Assembly: GCA_020249265.1 (NCBI GenBank)
Contig: JADCGA010000004.1
Span: 124,001-188,000 of the forward strand
DNA length: 64,000 bases
Direction: 5' to 3'
DNA from: Roseomonas sp.
Lineage (GTDB): Bacteria > Pseudomonadota > Alphaproteobacteria > Acetobacterales > Acetobacteraceae
In this document: one piece after another, positions 18,488 through 27,980 of the stretch
Layout of the letters: each line of letters opens with the position of its first letter
Numbering within the stretch: the stretch's first letter is position 1
Translations under genes and position numbers: made by a program
The notes under the pieces: generated by a model
Database searches by the model: none
Seen by the model: the letters and a program-made list of their open reading frames with translations, nothing else
What the model was told of the DNA's origin: nothing

Positions 18488-19048
18488 CTAGCGCTTCATC
18501 CCCACCAGATGCGCGACACAGCGCGCAAAGCCGTGTAGGTCGCGCCAGCGCGCCGCTTCTTCCACCGGGTTCACGACAAAGACGCCGGCGGCGGCGGCGA
18601 TGCCGCCATCAATCATCAGATTATCGGTCAGGCCGAAATCCTCAACCTCCATGCCACCGGCATCTTCCCAAGCGCCATTGGCGCGCCGATGCACCGCGCC
18701 ACGTAAATGCTGCAAGCTGCGCATGGTGAAATTCCCAGGCGCATTGCTGTAGCCAAGCACGGGCCGGCCAAGGGCGCGCATGAAGCCAAGCTCATAAGCC
18801 GTGCCGAGATCGGCGGAGGCACCGCGAAACGGTGTCAGATTCGCAATCAGCGCATCGCAGCCATGGATATGCGCCTCATTGCCCAGGTAAATCCGCATCC
18901 AATCGGTTGCGGCTTGGGGCGCGCCCGGCGCGGGGTCGGTCGGGAAAACGCCAATCATCCCGTGCTCCGCGCAAATGACCTTCTTTTCCGCCGCGATGGC
19001 GTCTCGATCCGCCAGAAACACCTCCGGTCCCGCCAGATATACCCGCAT
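18488..19048 (-). CDS. Nucleoside 2-deoxyribosyltransferase family protein
   Basis: A 186-residue protein with the deoxyribosyltransferase fold: it opens MRVYLAGPEVFLAD (the family's YLAGP nucleotide-fold start), has IHGCDALIANLTPFRG, where the aspartate-rich D-L-I-A-N segment precedes the substrate loop, and GTAYELGFMRALGRPV, whose glutamate in the YELG motif is the usual nucleophile. Members swap or hydrolyse bases of 2-deoxynucleosides in salvage or sanitation. It is convergent with cydC and divergent from the hydrolase at 19094. Confidence 0.9.
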   Translation of the reverse strand: MRVYLAGPEVFLADRDAIAAEKKVICAEHGMIGVFPTDPAPGAPQAATDWMRIYLGNEAHIHGCDALIANLTPFRGASADLGTAYELGFMRALGRPVLGYSNAPGNFTMRSLQHLRGAVHRRANGAWEDAGGMEVEDFGLTDNLMIDGGIAAAAGVFVVNPVEEAARWRDLHGFARCVAHLVGMKR

Positions 19049-19093
19049 CGCCCCGCCTTGCCTGTCATGGCTTTCCTATGCGCAGATAGGCGC

Positions 19094-19927
19094 ATGGATG
19101 CTGAACGGGAATACAATAATCGGGCACGCGTGCCCGAAAGCGCCGAAATCATCGCCGGCTGGGCGCGGGATGCCGCTGCCTTCCGCGAAAGCGGGGTGCG
19201 GGCGGAGTTGAACCTGCCCTATGGGGCAGGAGAACGGGAGAGGCTCGACCTGTTCCTGCCACCCGATGCTGAGGCCGCGCCCACCGCGCTTTTCATCCAT
19301 GGCGGCTATTGGCAGGCGCTCGATCGGTCCTTTGTCAGCCATTGCGCGCGGGGCCTGCTGGGGCAGGGGGTGGCGGTGGCGGTGCCTTCCTATGACCTCT
19401 GCCCGGCTGTGACCTTGGGCGAGATCGCCGAACAAATGCGCCGGGCGGTAGCGTTTTTGCATCGGAGCCGGGGCGGGCGGCTGCTGGCGGCAGGCCATTC
19501 CGCCGGCGGGCAGCTTGCGGCGCTATTGCTGGCGACGGATTGGCCCGCCTTTCAGTCCAGCCTGCCAGCGGGGATGGTCGGGGCAGCGCTGCCCGTCTCA
19601 GGCGTTTTTGAATTGGAGCCGCTGAAGGGCACAAGCATCGCGACCGCGCTCCGCCTGACGGAGGCTGATATTGCCACCCTATCGCCGCGCCTGCTGCCGC
19701 CGCCGGCTTTTGAGGGGCTGCATGTTGTCGTGGGCGGGGCTGAAAGCGATGAATTCATCCGCCAAAGCCGCGATTTCGCGACCCATTGGGGCGGCAGTTT
19801 TGAAGCCTTGCCCGGCGCCAATCACTTCACCGTGCTGGAACCCTTCACGGACCCGGCCCATCCCTTGATGATTCGTGCTGGCAAGATGGCGCACCGCCTT
19901 GCCTTGCGCCCAGGCTTCGCGCAGTAA
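19094..19927 (+). CDS. Alpha/beta hydrolase, arylformamidase (kynurenine formamidase)-like
   Basis: A 277-residue serine hydrolase. The oxyanion motif HGGYW spans residues 69-73 and the nucleophile is S136 in GHSAGG; a late histidine in GANHFTVLEP completes the triad. HGGYW plus this spacing is typical of kynurenine formamidase-like enzymes, but no other kyn genes are near, so the substrate may be another formamide or ester. I prefer ATG 19094 (preceded by GATAGG) over ATG 19067. The upstream open frame across the minus-strand gene is antisense. It sits 36 bp before an ABC transporter operon and may belong to it. Confidence 0.82.
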   Translation: MDAEREYNNRARVPESAEIIAGWARDAAAFRESGVRAELNLPYGAGERERLDLFLPPDAEAAPTALFIHGGYWQALDRSFVSHCARGLLGQGVAVAVPSYDLCPAVTLGEIAEQMRRAVAFLHRSRGGRLLAAGHSAGGQLAALLLATDWPAFQSSLPAGMVGAALPVSGVFELEPLKGTSIATALRLTEADIATLSPRLLPPPAFEGLHVVVGGAESDEFIRQSRDFATHWGGSFEALPGANHFTVLEPFTDPAHPLMIRAGKMAHRLALRPGFAQ

Positions 19928-19962
19928 GGCGCAAGAGGCATTTCAATCGGGGAGGCTTAACA

Positions 19963-21144
19963 ATGAGCTCTTTTTCACGTCGTACCGCCATGGGCGGCGC
20001 CTTGGGGCTGCTGGCAGCGCCCGCCATTCTCCATGCCCAGCCTGCGGGCGGGGTGAAGATTGGCCTGGTTGCTGTGCAAACCGGCCCGCAGGCGGCACTT
20101 GGCACGCAGTTGCGCGATGGCTACCTGATGGGGCTTCGGCATCTGAATGGCCGGCTGGGCGGGCTGACCGCTGAGACCGTGATGATTGATGATGAATTGC
20201 GCCCCGATGTGGCGGTGACCAAGGTACGCACCGCCCTTGAACGCGACCGCTGCGATTTCATTGTGGGCGTTGTGTTTTCCAACATCCTGCAAGCCATCAT
20301 GCGTCCGGTGACGGAAGCCAATACCTTCCTGATCAGCACCAATGCCGGGCCTTCCACCTTTGCCGGGCGCGGCTGCAATCCCTTCTTCTTCACCACTTCC
20401 TACAATAATGATCAGGTGCATTCCGTGATCGGCCAAGTCTGCGAAGACCAGGGCTATAAGCGCGTTTTCGTGCTGGTGCCGAATTACCAGGCCGGGCGCG
20501 ATGCCGTGGCCGGCTTCAAATCCCGCTTCAAGGGCGAAGTGGTGGATGAGGTTTATGTACCGCTCACGCAGCTTGATTTTGCCGCTGAGCTCGCGAAGAT
20601 CGCCGCCGCGAAGCCGGATGCGATTTTCACCTTCATGCCGGGTGGGCTTGGTGTGAATTTGGTGCGGCAATATCGCCAGGCGGGGCTCGCGCATATCCCG
20701 TTCCTGTCCACCTTCACGGTGGATGAGGCGACATTGCCCGCACAGGGGGATGCGGCAGTGGGCTTTTTCTCTGCTGCTACTTGGGCGCCGAATATGGACA
20801 ATGCAGCCAATCGCCGTTTCGTGACTGATTTCGAAGCGGCCTTCAATTACGTGCCAGCCAGCTATGCCGCGCAGGCTTATGACAGCACGATGCTGCTCGA
20901 TTCAGCCATTCGCCGCGCGGGTGGCAGGTTGGCCGATAAGGATGCGATCCGCGCTGGCTTGCGTGCCGCGGATTTCACTTCCGTGCGCGGCAATTTCAAA
21001 TTCGGCGTGAACCATTACCCGGTGCAGGATTTCTGGCTGCTTAATGTCGCCAAGCGCCCCGATGGTAAGTTCCAGACCGAAACGGTGCGCAAGGTGCTGG
21101 AAAACAACGTGGACCCCTGGGCCGCCGAATGCCGCATGCGCTAA
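19963..21144 (+). CDS. ABC transporter substrate-binding protein, branched-chain amino-acid type
   Basis: A 393-residue periplasmic receptor with a twin-arginine-type signal (SRRTAMGGALGLLAAPAILHAQ) followed by the type I receptor fold: IGLVAVQTGPQAALGTQLRDG is the usual first beta-alpha unit. It feeds the permeases and ATPases that follow (LivH/M/G/F type). Receptors of this family bind amino acids, amides, urea or aromatic acids; the ligand is not evident. A good GGGGAGG-like site lies before the ATG. Confidence 0.93.
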   Translation: MSSFSRRTAMGGALGLLAAPAILHAQPAGGVKIGLVAVQTGPQAALGTQLRDGYLMGLRHLNGRLGGLTAETVMIDDELRPDVAVTKVRTALERDRCDFIVGVVFSNILQAIMRPVTEANTFLISTNAGPSTFAGRGCNPFFFTTSYNNDQVHSVIGQVCEDQGYKRVFVLVPNYQAGRDAVAGFKSRFKGEVVDEVYVPLTQLDFAAELAKIAAAKPDAIFTFMPGGLGVNLVRQYRQAGLAHIPFLSTFTVDEATLPAQGDAAVGFFSAATWAPNMDNAANRRFVTDFEAAFNYVPASYAAQAYDSTMLLDSAIRRAGGRLADKDAIRAGLRAADFTSVRGNFKFGVNHYPVQDFWLLNVAKRPDGKFQTETVRKVLENNVDPWAAECRMR

Positions 21145-21166
21145 ATTTTGCGCCTGATCCGCGAAG

Positions 21167-22090
21167 GTGAGTACTGGTCTTTTCCTGGTGCAGGCCTTGA
21201 ATGGCCTGCAGCTTGGCATTCTGCTTTTCCTGGTGGCGGCGGGCCTCACGCTGGTGTTCGGCGTGATGGATTTCATCAACCTGGCCCATGGCGTGCAGTA
21301 TATGCTGGGGGCCTATCTGGGCGCTGCCTTGGCGGCAGCGACAGGGTCCTTCTGGCTTGGGCTTTTATTGGCGCTACCGGCAGCGCTGCTATTTGGTTTG
21401 CTGCTGGAAGTGTTGGTGTTTCGGCACCTCTATGATCGCGATCATCTGTCGCAAGTGCTGGCAACCTTTGGCGTTATCCTGTTCCTCAATCAGGCGATGA
21501 AAGCGATTTGGGGCGCGGCGCCGCTGCAAGTGCCCGTGCCTGCTTTGCTTGAAGGCGGCGTGGTGTTGATGCCGGGGCTGCAATATCCACTCTATCGCAT
21601 CGCCGTGCTTGTCGCCGGCATCGCCACGGCACTTGGCCTTTGGTTTTTGGTGGAACGCACGCGCCTTGGCATGTTGGTGCGCGCGGGGGCGACCAATGCG
21701 CCGATGGTCTCAGCGCTAGGCGTGGATATTCGCCGCCTGTTTATGTTGGTGTTCGCCTTTGGCGCCATGCTGGCCGGTTTCGCCGGTGTGCTGGCCGGGC
21801 CGATATTTTCGGTCGAGCCAGGCATGGGGGATCATGTGCTGATCCTTGCTTTTGTTGTGATTGTGATTGGCGGCATAGGGTCCATTCGCGGCGCCTTTAT
21901 CGCGGCGCTGATCGTGGGGCTGACGGATACGCTCGGCAAATCGCTGATGCCAGATTTGATGCGGCTGTTTCTGGACCCATCTGCCGCACGGCAAACCGGC
22001 GCGGCGCTGGCTTCCATGCTGGTCTATATCGCGATGGCGGCGATCCTCGCCTTCCGCCCGCGCGGGCTTTTCCCGGCCAGGGGAGGTTAG
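21167..22090 (+). CDS. ABC transporter permease, LivH type
   Basis: A 307-residue integral membrane protein with about eight hydrophobic segments. The LivH signature region reads VFGVMDFINLAHGVQYMLGAYLG near the N-terminus, and the coupling loop near residue 220 has VIVIGGIGSIRGAF. It forms the transport channel with the LivM-type protein encoded 2 bp downstream. The start is GTG at 21167; there is no ATG before the first helix. Twenty-two bases separate it from the receptor gene. Confidence 0.93.
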   Translation: MSTGLFLVQALNGLQLGILLFLVAAGLTLVFGVMDFINLAHGVQYMLGAYLGAALAAATGSFWLGLLLALPAALLFGLLLEVLVFRHLYDRDHLSQVLATFGVILFLNQAMKAIWGAAPLQVPVPALLEGGVVLMPGLQYPLYRIAVLVAGIATALGLWFLVERTRLGMLVRAGATNAPMVSALGVDIRRLFMLVFAFGAMLAGFAGVLAGPIFSVEPGMGDHVLILAFVVIVIGGIGSIRGAFIAALIVGLTDTLGKSLMPDLMRLFLDPSAARQTGAALASMLVYIAMAAILAFRPRGLFPARGG

Positions 22091-22091
22091 C

Positions 22092-23027
22092 ATGCCGCGC
22101 TTGCGGCTTGATGTGGCGCTGACGCTGCTGGTGCTGGCCGCATTGGCGCTGGCGCCTTTCATTGGGTTCGGCGCCAATCATTACCTGACGCTATTTGCGC
22201 GCATCATGATTTTGGCCGCGGCCGCGGTTTCGCTTTCCTTCCTGGTGGGCGGCGCGGGTCTTGCCAGCCTTGGGCATGCGGCGGCGATGGGTGTTGGCGC
22301 TTATGCCGTTGCCATTCTGGATGCGCATCGGCTGACCGATATCACCATTGTACTGCCTGTCGCGATGGCTGCTGCCGCGTTGTTTTCGCTGCTGACGGGC
22401 GCGATTGCCATCCGCACCGAAGGCGTGAATTTCATCATGATCACGCTGGCTTTCGGGCAGATGGCGTTTTTCACCGCGTCATCACTCGCGGCCTATGGCG
22501 GTGATGATGGCTATACGCTGTATGACCGGACCGAGATCTTCGGCACGCGGCTGATGGAAAACCGGCTTTTCTTTCATTACCTATGCCTCGGTTTTCTGGT
22601 GTTTTGTTGGGGGCTTTGCGCCATGCTGCTGGCGTCCCGCTTTGGGCGCGTGCTGCGCGCGGCGCGGGAAAATCCGCTACGCGCGCAAGCGGTCGGCTTC
22701 GCGCCATATCCCTACCGTCTGCTCGCCTATGTCATTGCTGGCACCTTGGCCGGTTTGGCGGGAGTGCTTTTCGCCAATGCCACGGAATTCGTCGCCCCCG
22801 CCTATATGAGCTGGCAGCGTTCCGGTGAGTTGATTTTCATGGTGATCCTGGGCGGGCTTGGCAGGCTTTCCGGTGCCATCCTTGGCGCTGTGCTTTTTGT
22901 GCTGCTGGAAACCTGGCTACCCAGCCTGACCACGCATTGGAAGATGATCTTCGGCCCGCTGCTGATCCTGGCGGTACTGTTCATGCGCGGTGGGCTGATT
23001 GGTTTTCTGGGTGCTCGCCGTGGCTGA
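22092..23027 (+). CDS. ABC transporter permease, LivM type
   Basis: A 311-residue membrane protein, second permease of the transporter. The typical block SLSFLVGGAGLASLGHAAAMG follows the first helices, and VILGGLGRLSGAILGA near residue 250 is the loop contacting the ATPases. The ATG begins one base after the livH-type stop. The 3' end overlaps the start of the ATPase gene by eight bases. Confidence 0.94.
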   Translation: MPRLRLDVALTLLVLAALALAPFIGFGANHYLTLFARIMILAAAAVSLSFLVGGAGLASLGHAAAMGVGAYAVAILDAHRLTDITIVLPVAMAAAALFSLLTGAIAIRTEGVNFIMITLAFGQMAFFTASSLAAYGGDDGYTLYDRTEIFGTRLMENRLFFHYLCLGFLVFCWGLCAMLLASRFGRVLRAARENPLRAQAVGFAPYPYRLLAYVIAGTLAGLAGVLFANATEFVAPAYMSWQRSGELIFMVILGGLGRLSGAILGAVLFVLLETWLPSLTTHWKMIFGPLLILAVLFMRGGLIGFLGARRG

Positions 23028-23778
23028 GGCGTTGCTCAGCGTGCAGGGCTTGCGCAAGCATTATGGCGGGCTTGCGGTGACGAATGATGTCAGCCTGGAC
23101 GTGCTGACTGGCGAAATCCACGCGCTGATCGGCCCGAATGGCGCAGGCAAAACCACGCTGATCCATCAGGTCACCGGCACCGTCATGCCGGATGCTGGGC
23201 GCGTTGTTTTCGCTGGGGCGGATGTAACGCGGTTTTCCCTATCGCGCCGTGTGCATGCGGGCCTCGCGCGTAGCTTTCAGATCACCAGCATCATCGCCGG
23301 CTTTACGGTATTGGAGAATGTCGCTTTGGCCGCGCAGGCGAAAAGCGGTTCTTCCTTCCGTTTCTTTCGCGCCGCCGCTTCCGAACAAGCGTTGAATGAA
23401 GCCGCCCACAATGCCTTGGCTGAGGTGGGGTTGGTAGATCGCGCAACGATCATTGCGGGTGCGCTCAGCCATGGCGAAAAACGCGCGCTGGAAATTGCCA
23501 TCGCACTTGCCACCCAACCGCGGCTACTTTTGCTTGATGAACCGCTCGCCGGCGCAGGGCCGGAGGAGACTGAAAAACTTATCGCCCTGCTGCGGCGGCT
23601 CAAAGCGCGCTACGCGATCTTGCTGGTGGAACATGACATGCAGGCAGTGTTTGCGCTGGCAGATCGGATTTCGGTTCTTGCCGAAGGTCGCATCATCGCG
23701 AGTGGCAGCACCGCCGAAATTCGTGCCAGTGCGGAAGTGCGCGCCGCCTATCTGGGCGAAGAAGAACTGCCATGCTGA
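23020..23778 (+). CDS. ABC transporter ATP-binding protein, LivG type
   Basis: A 252-residue ATPase with Walker A GPNGAGKTT, a LivG-type long Q-loop region (LARSFQITSIIAGFTVLENV), signature LSHGEKRALEIAIAL and Walker B LLLLDEPLAG. The signature LSHGE in place of LSGGQ is normal for LivG proteins. I place the start at GTG 23020, overlapping the permease stop, since the family begins shortly before LLSVQGLRK; TTG 22999 is the longer option. Confidence 0.92.
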   Translation: MAEALLSVQGLRKHYGGLAVTNDVSLDVLTGEIHALIGPNGAGKTTLIHQVTGTVMPDAGRVVFAGADVTRFSLSRRVHAGLARSFQITSIIAGFTVLENVALAAQAKSGSSFRFFRAAASEQALNEAAHNALAEVGLVDRATIIAGALSHGEKRALEIAIALATQPRLLLLDEPLAGAGPEETEKLIALLRRLKARYAILLVEHDMQAVFALADRISVLAEGRIIASGSTAEIRASAEVRAAYLGEEELPC

Positions 23779-24473
23779 CGCTTGAAGGCGTGGTCGCCGG
23801 CTATGGCGAAAGTCAGGTGCTGAATGGCATCAGCTTTGGCGTGGGCGCGGCGCAGGTGGTCACACTGCTTGGCCGCAATGGCATGGGCAAGACCACCACG
23901 GTGCGCGCCATTATGGGCCTGATCCGCCCAAGCGCTGGGCATATTCGCTTTGATGGGCAGGACATTACCGGCGACCCGCCCTATCGCATCGCGCAGCGCG
24001 GCATTGGCCTGGTGCCGGAAGGCCGCCAGATTTTCCCGACTCTGAGCGTTGAAGAAAATCTTGTCGCCACCGCTGCCAACCGTGCGGGCGTTACGCCGCG
24101 TTGGGATTTGCCGACGATCTATGCGCTATTCCCGCGCCTTGCGGAACGGCGCCGCCAATCCGGCGCCAAGCTTTCGGGCGGCGAGCAGCAAATGCTCGCG
24201 ATTGGTCGCGCGCTGATGACCAATCCGCGCTTGCTGGTGCTGGATGAGGCGACCGAGGGTCTGGCACCGCTGATCCGCGCAGAAATCTGGCAGGTGATGG
24301 CGAGGCTGCGCGCCGAAGGCCAGGCGATATTGTTGATAGATAAAAATCTAGCCGCCGTCATGCGCCTTGCCGATTGGCATGTGGTGATCGAAAAGGGCCG
24401 CGTGGTCTGGCAGGGCGATAGCGCAGCACTCGCCGCCGCGCCCGAAATCCGCGATACTTATTTGCATGTCTGA
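23772..24473 (+). CDS. ABC transporter ATP-binding protein, LivF type
   Basis: A 233-residue ATPase with Walker A GRNGMGKTT, the LivF-typical GLVPEGRQIFPTLSVEENL, signature LSGGEQQMLAIGRALM and Walker B LLVLDEATEGLAP. It overlaps the LivG-type gene by seven bases and completes the transporter set: receptor, two permeases, two ATPases. Confidence 0.94.
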   Translation: MLTLEGVVAGYGESQVLNGISFGVGAAQVVTLLGRNGMGKTTTVRAIMGLIRPSAGHIRFDGQDITGDPPYRIAQRGIGLVPEGRQIFPTLSVEENLVATAANRAGVTPRWDLPTIYALFPRLAERRRQSGAKLSGGEQQMLAIGRALMTNPRLLVLDEATEGLAPLIRAEIWQVMARLRAEGQAILLIDKNLAAVMRLADWHVVIEKGRVVWQGDSAALAAAPEIRDTYLHV

Positions 24474-24491
24474 AACAGGGAGCTTCAGAAA

Positions 24492-24932
24492 ATGAGCATG
24501 ACAGCAGGTGTGACCCCAGCCGGCGCGGCCGAGGGTGGAGTGGTCTGGTCCATCCTTGGGCAGACTTACAAACCCGTAGCGCATAGCGAAAGCTGTTTTG
24601 CTTTCGATACGCTTTTCCCGCCCGGCACCTTCGTGCCGCCGCATATCCACACGAATCAGGATGAATTCATCCGCGTGCTGGAAGGGCAGTTTGATCTTTT
24701 CCTGGATGGCCAGGCCGCTACCGCCAAGGCGGGCGATTTGATCCGCCTACCGATGGGCATTGCCCATGGCATCTTCAACAAAACCGAAGCACCCGTGCGC
24801 GCACTATTTTGGGTGAGCCCCGCGCGAGGGCTCTACACGCTGTTTACCCGCATTCATAACGTGCCTGACCCGGGCGAGGTGGTGCGTATTGCGGCGGAGC
24901 ATGAGGTGAATTTCCTGCCCCCGCCGGGCTGA
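24492..24932 (+). CDS. Cupin domain protein
   Basis: A 146-residue single cupin. The first metal motif reads PHIHTNQDEFIRVLEG, and the second is PMGIAHGIFN, so the two-His/Glu/His set is present. Sequence style is that of small quercetin-dioxygenase-like cupins; such proteins may be dioxygenases, isomerases or metabolite sensors. It lies 18 bp after the transporter and probably acts on, or senses, the imported compound. Confidence 0.85.
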   Translation: MSMTAGVTPAGAAEGGVVWSILGQTYKPVAHSESCFAFDTLFPPGTFVPPHIHTNQDEFIRVLEGQFDLFLDGQAATAKAGDLIRLPMGIAHGIFNKTEAPVRALFWVSPARGLYTLFTRIHNVPDPGEVVRIAAEHEVNFLPPPG

Positions 24933-24934
24933 AT

Positions 24935-25717
24935 TCAGCGCTTCTTCTTGCGCGCCTTCTGTTCTTCCAGAAAGGCGCGCATCATGCGCTTGGGTTCATC
25001 CCCGTTCCAAGATGCGGCGAAGGCGGTGATGCCGGCGGTGATGGCCTCACTGATCGGGCGGTCTTCCCATTGCCGGATCAGCGCCTTCTGCGCGCGAAGA
25101 GCCTCGGGCCCCGCGGCCAGCAGATTTGCGATCCAGGCTTCGACGCGTGCATCAATGCGCTCACGATGCGCGACTTCTTCCAACAAGCCCCAGGCAAGCG
25201 CATCCGCGGCAGAGATTGTCTCGGCCAGCAGCAGCAAACGCCTGGTGCGGCCCCAGCCGATCAAGCCCGGCAATAATGCCGCCTCCACCACGGAAGGAAT
25301 GCCAACGCGCACTTCCGGCATGCCGAATTTCGCATCCCGCACCGCGATGCGCATATCGCAAGCCGCCGCCACTTCCAGCCCAGCGCCCAAGCACCAGCCA
25401 TTGATGCGTGCAATCACCGGCACGGGCAGGTCGCGAATGGCGGCGCAAATGCCATGCACGCGGCGGATGAAGGCTTCAGCTTCTGCCGGCGTTTCCAAAG
25501 CCGCCATGGCGCCAATATCAGCACCGCCGATAAAGGCGCGTTCGCCTTCGCCGGTCAGTACCGCCGCGCGCAAGCCAGGGTGATTTGCCAATTCACGCAA
25601 CGCCGCAATCGCTTCATCCAATAGCGCTGGGTTTAGCGTATTCAGCTTGGCATCATGCGCGACCGTCAGCCGCGCCACACCGCGCGCATCCACAACAACA
25701 TCGAACTTTCCACTCAT
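24935..25717 (-). CDS. Enoyl-CoA hydratase/isomerase family protein
   Basis: A 260-residue crotonase-fold protein. The oxyanion-hole segments are seen as GERAFIGGADIGAM and INGWCLGAGLEVAAACDMRIA. A glutamate sits in FGMPEVRVGIPS, the place of one catalytic acid, and the second acid position reads VVEAAL. The last residues are lysine-rich (EEQKARKKKR). It converges on the cupin gene with only two bases between. Its ATG overlaps the stop of the FAD monooxygenase gene, so it is the last member of a four-gene minus-strand run. Confidence 0.92.
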   Translation of the reverse strand: MSGKFDVVVDARGVARLTVAHDAKLNTLNPALLDEAIAALRELANHPGLRAAVLTGEGERAFIGGADIGAMAALETPAEAEAFIRRVHGICAAIRDLPVPVIARINGWCLGAGLEVAAACDMRIAVRDAKFGMPEVRVGIPSVVEAALLPGLIGWGRTRRLLLLAETISAADALAWGLLEEVAHRERIDARVEAWIANLLAAGPEALRAQKALIRQWEDRPISEAITAGITAFAASWNGDEPKRMMRAFLEEQKARKKKR

Positions 25718-26943
25718 GCGCGTTTTCCTGCTGCAAACCCGGCCATTTGCGCATAGCCACCGGCGATGGCGGTGAGTTCTTCGCGCGAAATCACATCTTC
25801 AAGCCGCGCAAAACCATCCGGCGCGCGCGCGCTGACTTCATCCACCACGCGTTCCGGCCCGCCCTTGCGATTGGCGCGCACAATCTCGGCGGTTTTCGGC
25901 AGGCGTTCCGCTGCATAAGCAGCCAGCGCTGCCTCCGGCGTGTGAGACGCCAGCAAATCGGCAAGGCACCTGGCATCAAGCACCGCTTGCGATGCGCCAT
26001 TCGATCCGACCGGATACATGGGATGCGCAGCATCACCCATCAGCGTCACGCGGCCCAGCGTCCAGAAGGGTAGCGGGTCACGGTCACACATCGGGTATTC
26101 CCAAAATTCTGGCGTGGCGCGCACCAATGCAGCAACGTCCAAAAAGGGAATGCGAAACCGCGCAATGTGCGCCAGCACTTCATCAAGCTGGCCGGGGCGA
26201 GACCAATCTTCCCGCCGCGGCGGTGGTTTGCTGGCGTCACCAATCTGCGCACAAACCACCCAATTCGTCAGCCGCGTTGCGGCGGAAGCACCGGCGCCGA
26301 TCGGGTAGAGCACCAGCTTTTCTTTCATATCGCCGGCGACAATCATGGTATCGCCGCCTTCAAAGGCAGGCCATTCGACCGCGCCGCGCCACATCTGAAT
26401 GCCATTCCAGCGAATGCCGCCATCATCCGGATGCAGCGCCGCGCGAATGATGGAATGAATGCCATCAGCGCCGATCAGCACATCACCGGAAAGGCTGCGC
26501 CCATCCGCCAAATGCGCCGTCACGCCATGTGCGCTTTGCGTGAAATTCAGCAGCCGCGCATTGCGAAGCAAAGCCCCTATCGGCAATCGCGCTTCCGCTG
26601 CCTGCCACAAAACCTGGTGCAAATGGCCACGATGGATGGAAAATTGCGGCACTTCATGCCCCGCCCAAATACCGCGCGGTTCCTGCCAGATTTCCTGGCC
26701 GAAGCGATTCAAATAGCGCAATTCACGTGTGCGAATGCCAACGCCATCCAGTGCCGGCAGCAGATCAAGCGCCGCCAATTCGCGGATGGCATGCGGCAGC
26801 GTATTAATGCCCACGCCTAGTGGCTTCACTTCCGCCGCGGCTTCCAGCACGGTGCAGCCAATGCCGCGCTGATGCATCATCAGCGCGAGCGCCAGCCCCC
26901 CAACACCACCGCCCCCGATCAGCACATGCATCGGTGCTACCAT
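25714..26943 (-). CDS. FAD-dependent aromatic-ring monooxygenase family protein
   Basis: A 409-residue group A flavoprotein monooxygenase. It has the FAD Rossmann motif VLIGGGGVGGLALALMM at the N-terminus, the middle VLIGADGIHSIIRAAL motif, and GRVTLMGDAAHPMYPVGSNGASQAV near residue 300, all diagnostic. Close style: salicylate or hydroxybenzoate hydroxylases; the ring substrate is not known. It overlaps the asparaginase stop by one base (TAATG) and the hydratase start by four. ATG 26931 is an alternative start. Confidence 0.92.
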   Translation of the reverse strand: MVAPMHVLIGGGGVGGLALALMMHQRGIGCTVLEAAAEVKPLGVGINTLPHAIRELAALDLLPALDGVGIRTRELRYLNRFGQEIWQEPRGIWAGHEVPQFSIHRGHLHQVLWQAAEARLPIGALLRNARLLNFTQSAHGVTAHLADGRSLSGDVLIGADGIHSIIRAALHPDDGGIRWNGIQMWRGAVEWPAFEGGDTMIVAGDMKEKLVLYPIGAGASAATRLTNWVVCAQIGDASKPPPRREDWSRPGQLDEVLAHIARFRIPFLDVAALVRATPEFWEYPMCDRDPLPFWTLGRVTLMGDAAHPMYPVGSNGASQAVLDARCLADLLASHTPEAALAAYAAERLPKTAEIVRANRKGGPERVVDEVSARAPDGFARLEDVISREELTAIAGGYAQMAGFAAGKRA

Positions 26944-27956
26944 TACGCCGGCAGTGTCACGGCAATGCGGCCAACGGGCTTGCCATTGCTGTCAGCGATA
27001 TCGCCTTCAACCGCATCCACCAGCGCTGCGGTTGCCGCAGCATCCAGCAAGCCGAGCCGACCCAATATGGCGACAAAAACCCCCATCTTCGCGCGGGATG
27101 CGCCATCGGCGAGTTTCACCGCAATCCCCAAGCCCTGATCCGGCACGAAGCCCACCACAAAACCTTCCGCGCCGCCTTTCAGCAGCACACGGCCATTTGT
27201 GGCCCGCACAATACGGCTGGTCGCCTGATCCAGGCCGGAAAGATGATCGGGATACTTCGCAATGGCGGCCTGCAATCTTTCAATGGCTACGCGCCGCGCG
27301 GGGCTTGCGACCTTGCGCGCCGCCCAGCGCGCGGCTGCCTGCGCCATGGCTTCCATGGAAAGCGCCAGCGCCGGCAAGCCACAGCCATCAACTCCGGCCT
27401 GCAAACGCCCTGCATCACTACCCAGCAATTCCGACAGGATTTCGAGATAAAGAAGCTGCGTCGGATGCGCGGGATCACCATATCCCGCGACTGGCGCGCC
27501 GAGCTTCTGCGCCACACTCAAGAATCCGCAATGCTTGCCGGAGCAATTATGATAGATGCGCGAAGGATCACCACCAGTACGATAGATCTTCGCCTGATCA
27601 GCCGCCGCGCGCGGCATATCCGGCCCACACACCAGCGCAGATTCGGAAAGCCCCATGCGCGCCAACCAATCCCGCACCAGCTTCACCTGGAAATCCTCGG
27701 CACTATGGGATGCGCAGGAAAGCGCGAGGTGCTCTTCACTGAGCCCCAAAGCATCCGCTGCACCGGTTTCGACCAGCGCGACGGCTTGATAAGGCTTCAG
27801 TGAGGATCGCGGAAAGGTGACGAAGGCAGGATCACCCATCGCCAGCACCTGGCGCCCGTTGCTGTCCATCACCACGGCGATGCCGTGATGGATGCTCTCC
27901 ACCGCCGGGCCGCGATGGATTTCCGCCAATTGCACAAAGGGGCTTTGCATCGTCAC
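26943..27956 (-). CDS. L-asparaginase II family protein (Rhizobium etli AnsA type)
   Basis: A 337-residue protein of the AnsA class, which is unrelated to the E. coli enzymes and uses a serine-lysine active site like class A beta-lactamases. The SxxK segment RSSLKPYQA lies at about residues 50-58. Further conserved blocks are LSCASHSAED and YHNCSGKHCGFL. It would release ammonia from asparagine or a related amide. Genes on both sides are catabolic, so a substituted amide is also conceivable. The ATG is at 27956. Confidence 0.9.
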   Translation of the reverse strand: MTMQSPFVQLAEIHRGPAVESIHHGIAVVMDSNGRQVLAMGDPAFVTFPRSSLKPYQAVALVETGAADALGLSEEHLALSCASHSAEDFQVKLVRDWLARMGLSESALVCGPDMPRAAADQAKIYRTGGDPSRIYHNCSGKHCGFLSVAQKLGAPVAGYGDPAHPTQLLYLEILSELLGSDAGRLQAGVDGCGLPALALSMEAMAQAAARWAARKVASPARRVAIERLQAAIAKYPDHLSGLDQATSRIVRATNGRVLLKGGAEGFVVGFVPDQGLGIAVKLADGASRAKMGVFVAILGRLGLLDAAATAALVDAVEGDIADSNGKPVGRIAVTLPA

Positions 27957-27980
27957 TACCTTGTCACGACCACGCGTGAT

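Noticed and set aside
18707..19093. Long N-terminal extension of the formamidase-like gene
   Set aside because: It runs antisense through the deoxyribosyltransferase gene; the enzyme starts at 19094.
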